64,000 nucleotides of DNA from Clostridia bacterium (GTDB taxonomy: Bacteria; Bacillota; Clostridia; Oscillospirales; CAG-272), in contig JAFYBN010000070.1 of NCBI GenBank assembly GCA_017540175.1, positions 34,931 through 98,930 on the forward strand, written 5' to 3'. Numbering within the stretch: the stretch's first letter is position 1; every line of letters begins with the position of its first letter. The translations under genes and the position numbers were made by a program. Positions 59,241 to 64,000 of this stretch are shown one piece after another. Under the pieces are notes generated by a model. The model saw only the letters and a program-made list of their open reading frames with translations. It did no database searches and was not told the DNA's origin.

Positions 59241-61889
59241 CTACTGAATCACCAGCAGATTGCGTTCCGGGAAGAAGCGGACGGTGACGGAAGAGGAGCT
59301 GAAGTAGTCGATGATTTCCACGACCGTCATTTTTTCCGATTCGTGCTCCTTGATCCACTCGTATTCCGTGCGGTAAATGTCGCGGCTGTACCGGAACGGG
59401 GTCTTGAACATCGAAAGCGGGATGAGGGTGTTTTCGTTCAGGGTGACTTCGATATCCTTCACCGTTCCGCAGATCACGACGGCGTTTTTGAGATAGTCGA
59501 AATCGATCTCAAAGGCGGGAAGGATCGCGTTCGGCGCGCCCGGGGTCAGCTCGGCGTGGTAGAGGGTGATCACCTCCCCGCCGTCCGGGTACCGGCCCTG
59601 CGCGACGGAGCGGTGGATCGTGCCGAGGGGAAGGGAATCCATCGGGATGCCGTTCTGATAAAGGACGAGCGTCTTGTCCTGCCCCGTGCCGAAGCGGATC
59701 GGGAGATCGAAGCCTTCGCCGAGGGTGAGATATCCGTGCGCCGGGATCGTCATGCCGTCGAGGATCTGCTCGCGCTTCGTGACGATCTTCCAGCCGTCAA
59801 GCCGGATGTCCTCGTCCGTCCGGTTGTACAGCTCGATGAAGGGTGTGGTCGTCCCGCGCACGGCGGCCTCGTTGATCACCACCGGAGAGCTTGTGTCGGA
59901 CTCCTTCGGCGGCTCGGCGGGCTTGAAGCCGATCGTCAAGGCGGCGCTGTCCCCCGTGAGAATGATCGATTCCGAATCGGCGGACCAGATCCCGCCCTCC
60001 ACCGTCACATCCGCGTCGGCGGAAAGCTCGAGCGGGATCACGAGCGAACGGGGATACTGCCGCACCTCGCCGTCCTCCGCGGCGAACCAGCCGAGCTCCG
60101 CCTCACCCTCTCCCGTGATCGAGACCGAGAGGGAAGAGAGACTCTTTCCGCATTCACGCTCGGTGTCGGTGAGGACATTGGTCACGCGCCTCGAAGCATA
60201 GGAGGAGAGGCCGAAAAGATTGGTCTGCCATGTGTTTATCGACCCGCCCGCGATGCCGAGCGCCTTGGTCGTGTATTTCATTTCCGCGCTCATAGCGAGG
60301 GAGATATCCGAAATGACGGACTGGACCCGCGCGGGCTTGAAAACCGCGGTCGCCAGGGTGCAGAAATACATGTAGACGCGGTTCGCGAAGGTCTGGTTCT
60401 TCATGAGATTGTTGAAGACCCCGCGGATGAGAAGGGCGCTTTGCCCTTCGATGGTGTGGTAGGGATCCTTTCCCACGCTGTGGCCGTTGCCGAAGGAGAG
60501 GTCGAGGTCCTTCAAGAGAAACCGCCAGCGCCCGTCGTACACGCCCTGAGCGTTCGAAACATAGCCGTCGGCCTTGCGCCGGAACGCGCGGAGATTGTTG
60601 TCCGGCCAGTCGGAGTTGCCGCAGTAGAGCTCGATGCACATGTATTCGATGAAGCTGCGCAGATCAAGCACTTTCTCCGCCTGTGCGTACTCCGCGGCGG
60701 ACGCGGCGTTCAGATTTGAGAGCTTGTGCAGCGTCTTGAGAAAATCGGTCAGCTCGTCATCGGTGCCGGTGTCGACGGTCCACATGCTCCCGCCATAATT
60801 CTCGTAGGAGCCGGAGAGGATGGTCAGCTCCTCCTCCGGAATGCCGAGATGCGCTTCGAAATAGTCCGCGTCGTAGTCCTCGAGCAGCATGAGCACGCCG
60901 CGGTATTCGCCGTTGATGAACTGCGTCACCGGGCGCATCGCGGGCAGGTACTGGCTCGTGCCCTCGCAGAGCTTGAGCTGAACGGGCGTCGCGATGACGT
61001 TGTTGCCCTCGTTGTTCGAGCCGCCGCGGATCAGGATGGTGTTCGCGAAGCTCAGTGTCCGTCCGGTATGCGGATCGCGGTAGCCGGGAAAGAGATCGAT
61101 CGCGAACGTCCCCATGTCGGGGGTGTAGATCCGGCGGCTGAACAGCTTCAGGGATTTCTGCCGGTTCGCCCGCGTCCAGCCCCCGTTCACGCGCATCCCG
61201 CCGTTTTCGCTGAAATCGTACGCGCCCAGCCCTGACTCGGAAAACTCGATGGAGACAGCGCGCTCCCATTCGATGCCGCTGTTGTAGAAGTTCGCGTTCG
61301 TGTTGCCGAGCACCCAGCCCTTCGGGTTGCCGTATCTCAGCGCGTCCCTGCGCGCCTTGCCCTCGACGAGGATGCCCGTCTCATCGCTGTAAAGCCCTTC
61401 CGGTTCCGAGACAAGCGAAAAGACCGGGGTGGAAAAACGTCCCTCCGGCGCGGAAAAATAAGTAAAGGTCTGGCACGGCGCGACCTGCTCGCTCCCGTCG
61501 AACAGCGCGGCGCGCACGATGGCGCATTCGCTCACCCCGTCCCCCGTGTTCTTGTACGAGAGCCGGATGGCGCGGTCCGCCGAGGAGGAGAGCGCGCCGG
61601 GCACCACGCAGGTCGAGGTGGTATAGCGGATGACGTACCCCGAGTCGGTCGTGAGGACCACGCTTTCCGGGCGGTCGTCTTCGTTGTAAATGCCCGCCGC
61701 GGCCGACGCCGTGATCGACGGGACGTACACCTCGTCCGCCTTGCCCGACACGATGACGCGGCCCTCGTCCGGGTCGATCAGCGCAGCGGGGAGTTCTGTT
61801 TCTTCCCCGCTCCCGGCCGAAGGGGAACAGGACGGGAAGAGGGAGAGGAGTGTCAGGAGAGCAATGAGCAGCGCGATTTTTCTTTTCAT
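59241..61889 (-). CDS. CotH-kinase-like lipoprotein with lamin-tail domain
   Basis: An 882-residue lipoprotein. The signal peptide ends in LFPSC (Cys about 21). An acidic region and Ig-like beta regions (about 30-210) precede the CotH-like domain (about 215-560) with INGEYRGVLMLLEDYDADYF near 330-350, IEYMCIELYCGNSDWPDNN near 415-435 and KDLDLSFGN near 468-476. These correspond to the ATP-binding Glu and metal-binding Asp sites of the atypical protein kinase CotH, which in spores phosphorylates coat proteins. A lamin-tail-like domain lies near 680-780 (PVVINEAAVRGTTTPFIELY). The start is placed at ATG 61889; a TTG at 61910 is possible. An exported CotH kinase with LTD is common in clostridia; its substrate is unknown. 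It follows the UROD-like gene by 25 bases. Confidence 0.85.
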   Translation of the reverse strand: MKRKIALLIALLTLLSLFPSCSPSAGSGEETELPAALIDPDEGRVIVSGKADEVYVPSITASAAAGIYNEDDRPESVVLTTDSGYVIRYTTSTCVVPGALSSSADRAIRLSYKNTGDGVSECAIVRAALFDGSEQVAPCQTFTYFSAPEGRFSTPVFSLVSEPEGLYSDETGILVEGKARRDALRYGNPKGWVLGNTNANFYNSGIEWERAVSIEFSESGLGAYDFSENGGMRVNGGWTRANRQKSLKLFSRRIYTPDMGTFAIDLFPGYRDPHTGRTLSFANTILIRGGSNNEGNNVIATPVQLKLCEGTSQYLPAMRPVTQFINGEYRGVLMLLEDYDADYFEAHLGIPEEELTILSGSYENYGGSMWTVDTGTDDELTDFLKTLHKLSNLNAASAAEYAQAEKVLDLRSFIEYMCIELYCGNSDWPDNNLRAFRRKADGYVSNAQGVYDGRWRFLLKDLDLSFGNGHSVGKDPYHTIEGQSALLIRGVFNNLMKNQTFANRVYMYFCTLATAVFKPARVQSVISDISLAMSAEMKYTTKALGIAGGSINTWQTNLFGLSSYASRRVTNVLTDTERECGKSLSSLSVSITGEGEAELGWFAAEDGEVRQYPRSLVIPLELSADADVTVEGGIWSADSESIILTGDSAALTIGFKPAEPPKESDTSSPVVINEAAVRGTTTPFIELYNRTDEDIRLDGWKIVTKREQILDGMTIPAHGYLTLGEGFDLPIRFGTGQDKTLVLYQNGIPMDSLPLGTIHRSVAQGRYPDGGEVITLYHAELTPGAPNAILPAFEIDFDYLKNAVVICGTVKDIEVTLNENTLIPLSMFKTPFRYSRDIYRTEYEWIKEHESEKMTVVEIIDYFSSSSVTVRFFPERNLLVIQ

Positions 61890-61914
61890 AAGCGGTTGAT
61901 CTTTCTTCAAGCGG

Positions 61915-62976
61915 TCAGTTATAGGAGCCGACGCGCTTGACTTCTTCGATGATGGCGCGGAAGTTTTCGAGGCTGACGGTGTTCGGCACGGAGTGATCGG
62001 AGGAGAAGATATAGCCGCCGTTTTCCTTCAGGATCGGGAGAACGCGGTCAATCTCTTCGACGATCTCGTCCCGCTTATCCCAGAGGACCGCGTTGACGCC
62101 GCCGTGGAGCAGGAGCCGGTCGCCGTATTTTTTCTTCAGAAAGACAGGGTCCATCCCCGCCTTGACTTCCAGAGGATTGAGCCCGTCCAGCCCGATGTCG
62201 ACAAGATCGTCGATGCGGGTCATGATGTTGCCGCAGGAGTGCAGCCGCGCGACGATGCCCCGCTCGTGCGCCCAGTCGACCGCGCGCTTGTGATAGGGCT
62301 TGAGCATTTCGCGGTAGAGCTCGTTCGAGAAAAAGGTCGTTCCCTTGTAGCCCATGTCGTCCGGCCAGGTGATCGCGTCGAAGCGGTAGCCCCTGTCCCA
62401 GATCTCGCCGAAGAGACGGATGCAGGAGGAGAGATAGGTGTCGAACATGTCCATGACCATGTCGGGCTCCTCCATCATGGCGATGAGGAGGTTTTCCGTG
62501 CCCATCATCCACGAGTGCGTCACGTCGAAGCCGAACCAGAAATTCGCCTCGATCCAGAGCCCGTCCGCGCGCCATTTCGCAAAGTTGCGCTCGAGATGCG
62601 CCCACGGGATCCGATCCTCGCCGATCTGCATCCGCGCCTTCGCCTCCGCCCAGGTCTCGGGTGTGGTGACGTGATAGTCGATGAATTCCGGCGTGGAGTC
62701 GAGCTCCTTGAAATTCTTGAGCGTCACGCCCCACGGGGAGGTCACGATCTGATACCGTTCGGTATCTTCGATCACCTTCTGCTCATACCGCGGGGTGATG
62801 TCCACCCCGATGCCCGCGACCTTGTCGACGCCGAAATACTCCTGCCAGTCCGCGCCCTCCGACATCCCCTCGCTCACCCATCGGCGCAGGGTCCCCGCCC
62901 ACGGGGAATCGATGATCGGCACGCGGTCAGCCTCGCGGTGCTCGTACATGCGTTTGAAGCGTTCGTAGATCGTCAT
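61915..62976 (-). CDS. Uroporphyrinogen decarboxylase-family protein
   Basis: A 353-residue TIM-barrel protein of the URO-D/methyltransferase superfamily. RFKRMYEHREADRVPIID is the usual lead. WIEANFWFGFDVTHSWMMG lies near 160-178, and ARLHSCGNIMTRIDDLVDIG near 248-267 includes the HSCGN motif that in MtaA/CmuA-type members contributes to zinc binding. GLNPLEVKAGMDPVFLKKKY is near 270-290. This branch is not heme-pathway UroD. Such stand-alone copies usually lack a known substrate and may act on methylated compounds or corrinoid proteins. ATG 62976 with AAAGGA upstream. It sits between two CotH-type genes in one direction. Confidence 0.85.
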   Translation of the reverse strand: MTIYERFKRMYEHREADRVPIIDSPWAGTLRRWVSEGMSEGADWQEYFGVDKVAGIGVDITPRYEQKVIEDTERYQIVTSPWGVTLKNFKELDSTPEFIDYHVTTPETWAEAKARMQIGEDRIPWAHLERNFAKWRADGLWIEANFWFGFDVTHSWMMGTENLLIAMMEEPDMVMDMFDTYLSSCIRLFGEIWDRGYRFDAITWPDDMGYKGTTFFSNELYREMLKPYHKRAVDWAHERGIVARLHSCGNIMTRIDDLVDIGLDGLNPLEVKAGMDPVFLKKKYGDRLLLHGGVNAVLWDKRDEIVEEIDRVLPILKENGGYIFSSDHSVPNTVSLENFRAIIEEVKRVGSYN

Positions 62977-63081
62977 AAGCCGTGCCGTCCTTTCCGCTGC
63001 CGTGATTTCTGTTTTTGACCGGGTCCGCGTCATCCGCGCCGCCCGGTCCCGTCCGGGATTTTGCCCGGCTTGTGACGGAGA

Positions 63082-64000
63082 TCAGCCCCACATCCTCTTG
63101 ATATCCTTCAGATAGGGGGAGGAATAATCGATGGTCAGATCGAGGTTCTTCGGCGTTCCGTTCAGATACCATTCGGAATTGAGCCACTTGATCCGCATCC
63201 GGACCCACGCCTTGAGGTATGCCACCTCGTCCTCGTGGTTGGTCGTCGAGAGATTTCCGCGCAGACCCGTATAGGTCAGAGCGGAGCGGAAGAGCTTGTG
63301 ATCCTTCTGCTCCGAGGCGTCGGTCATCTCGTCCATCTCGTCGATCACATCGAGGAACTTCTGAATGACGCCGTCGTCCACGAGCTGTGTCCAGCGCTTG
63401 TGAAGCGCGTCCCGGAAGCCCTCGTCCTCCATCAGGATGCCGTACCACGGCGAGCCCGCGACGTGATACCCCTCAGGCCAGAGGCAGCTCGCGACGTTCT
63501 GGTTGCCGTAGCAGGTGTCGTAGTCCCAGCAGGGACCCATGTAGATCTTGCCGTCCTTCGCGTAGCAGTAGCAGCTCGTCGTGAAGCCGGAGTCGTAGTT
63601 CTTCGCAAGCTCGTTCACGATGTACCAGTCCACAAAGGAGTCCACGTCGATGTAGCGGGAATACACGTCGATTCCCTTCGTCAGAGAGACGTCCGCTTTC
63701 ATCATAAGCTGCTTGTAGGTCTTGTAGAGCCCTTCCTTATCTGTTTTTGAAAGCGTCTCGTCGTCGAGAGGCTCCTTGAAGATGATGTGGCACCCGCTCG
63801 GGCAGACGATGCAGTTTGAGCAGTCGCCGTGCCTGTACTGCGCCTCGCATTCGAAGAGCGCGTCCGCGTCCACGCGCGAGCTCGAGAGGGCGATCTTTTC
63901 GGACAGCACGTAGAGCCCGTTGTATTTGCCGTTGATGTACACGTCGCAGAAGCGCGTTTCGCAGGCGTAGTCCATTCCGAGCAGTTCGCTCGCGAAATTC
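63082..64000 (-). CDS. CotH-kinase-like protein, 5' end off window
   Basis: At least 306 residues, with the start beyond the right edge. CotH hallmarks are clear: FCDVYINGKYNGLYVLSEKI near the visible start (Glu of the ATP site), VNELAKNYDSGFTTSCYCYAKDGK and MGPCWDYDTCYGN (Asp metal site). A C-terminal helical tail follows (DGVIQKFLDVIDEMDEMTDA) with a Trp-rich end. An N-terminal domain is probably missing. It precedes the UROD-like gene by 105 bases and may be the first gene of the three-gene unit. Confidence 0.83.
   Translation of the reverse strand, partial: NFASELLGMDYACETRFCDVYINGKYNGLYVLSEKIALSSSRVDADALFECEAQYRHGDCSNCIVCPSGCHIIFKEPLDDETLSKTDKEGLYKTYKQLMMKADVSLTKGIDVYSRYIDVDSFVDWYIVNELAKNYDSGFTTSCYCYAKDGKIYMGPCWDYDTCYGNQNVASCLWPEGYHVAGSPWYGILMEDEGFRDALHKRWTQLVDDGVIQKFLDVIDEMDEMTDASEQKDHKLFRSALTYTGLRGNLSTTNHEDEVAYLKAWVRMRIKWLNSEWYLNGTPKNLDLTIDYSSPYLKDIKRMWG

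Overview
The window reads as chromosomal DNA of a GC-rich member of the Firmicutes, most likely an uncultured gut or rumen clostridium. The signs are a BlaI/BlaR1 pair, a T-box leader, a class B sortase, S-layer-homology, 3D and SleB-type wall proteins, CotH-type proteins, strong Shine-Dalgarno sequences (GGAGG) and sigma-A promoters with 17-base spacers. Because of the high GC content, most real genes have long spurious open frames on the other strand. I saw no rRNA, tRNA, phage, insertion sequence or CRISPR.

Bases 1-11.4 kb (all minus strand): a BlaI repressor with a very large M56 sensor that runs off the left edge; a membrane protein; three XRE/helical-repeat regulators of one family, the third split by a +1 frameshift; and a PHP-domain protein. 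The promoter segment of two of the regulators is duplicated almost exactly. 11.4-20.7 kb: pyrimidine-nucleoside phosphorylase, a heterodimeric ABC exporter, a nitroreductase, then a compact plus-strand cluster (HD hydrolase, DUF2200, DUF1905, methyltransferase, acylphosphatase) facing a small lipoprotein.

21-36.5 kb: a carbohydrate-degradation region with a GH20-like hexosaminidase, a GH36-like protein, a GH110 alpha-1,3-galactosidase, a large unassigned hydrolase-like protein and a DUF5722 protein, with an SLH/G5/3D wall protein, PepF and a polynucleotide-kinase-like enzyme among them. None of these glycosidases shows a clear secretion signal, and no sugar transporter is next to them. 36.7-40.1 kb: a T-box leader controls a fused TIM-barrel isomerase/acyl-CoA ligase that faces a double-ACT protein. 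This amino-acid-responsive unit is the most unusual locus here.

40.3-47 kb: sortase B, RlmA-like methyltransferase, glycosyltransferase, SleB-type hydrolase with 30-base internal repeats, an orphan solute-binding lipoprotein, a nucleoside hydrolase and a small gene without its start. 47-52.6 kb: an operon of two zinc-ribbon ABC exporters around a DUF1854 protein. 52.8-59 kb: a small conserved protein, RluA, a DUF3810 metalloprotein, a CuAO-like wall protein, a PNPOx-family protein and a GH127 beta-L-arabinofuranosidase. 59.2-64 kb: CotH/lamin-tail lipoprotein, a uroporphyrinogen-decarboxylase-family protein and a second CotH protein cut by the right edge.

Dispersed, hairpin-rich non-coding repeats are a second theme. 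One family has four copies, each 3' of a gene and with interchangeable hairpin centres. A roughly 270-base element at 33.8-34.0 kb is closed by a 10-base end-to-end pairing, and its last hairpin recurs at 35.7 kb with paired base changes. All family assignments come from reading motifs; no database search was run.
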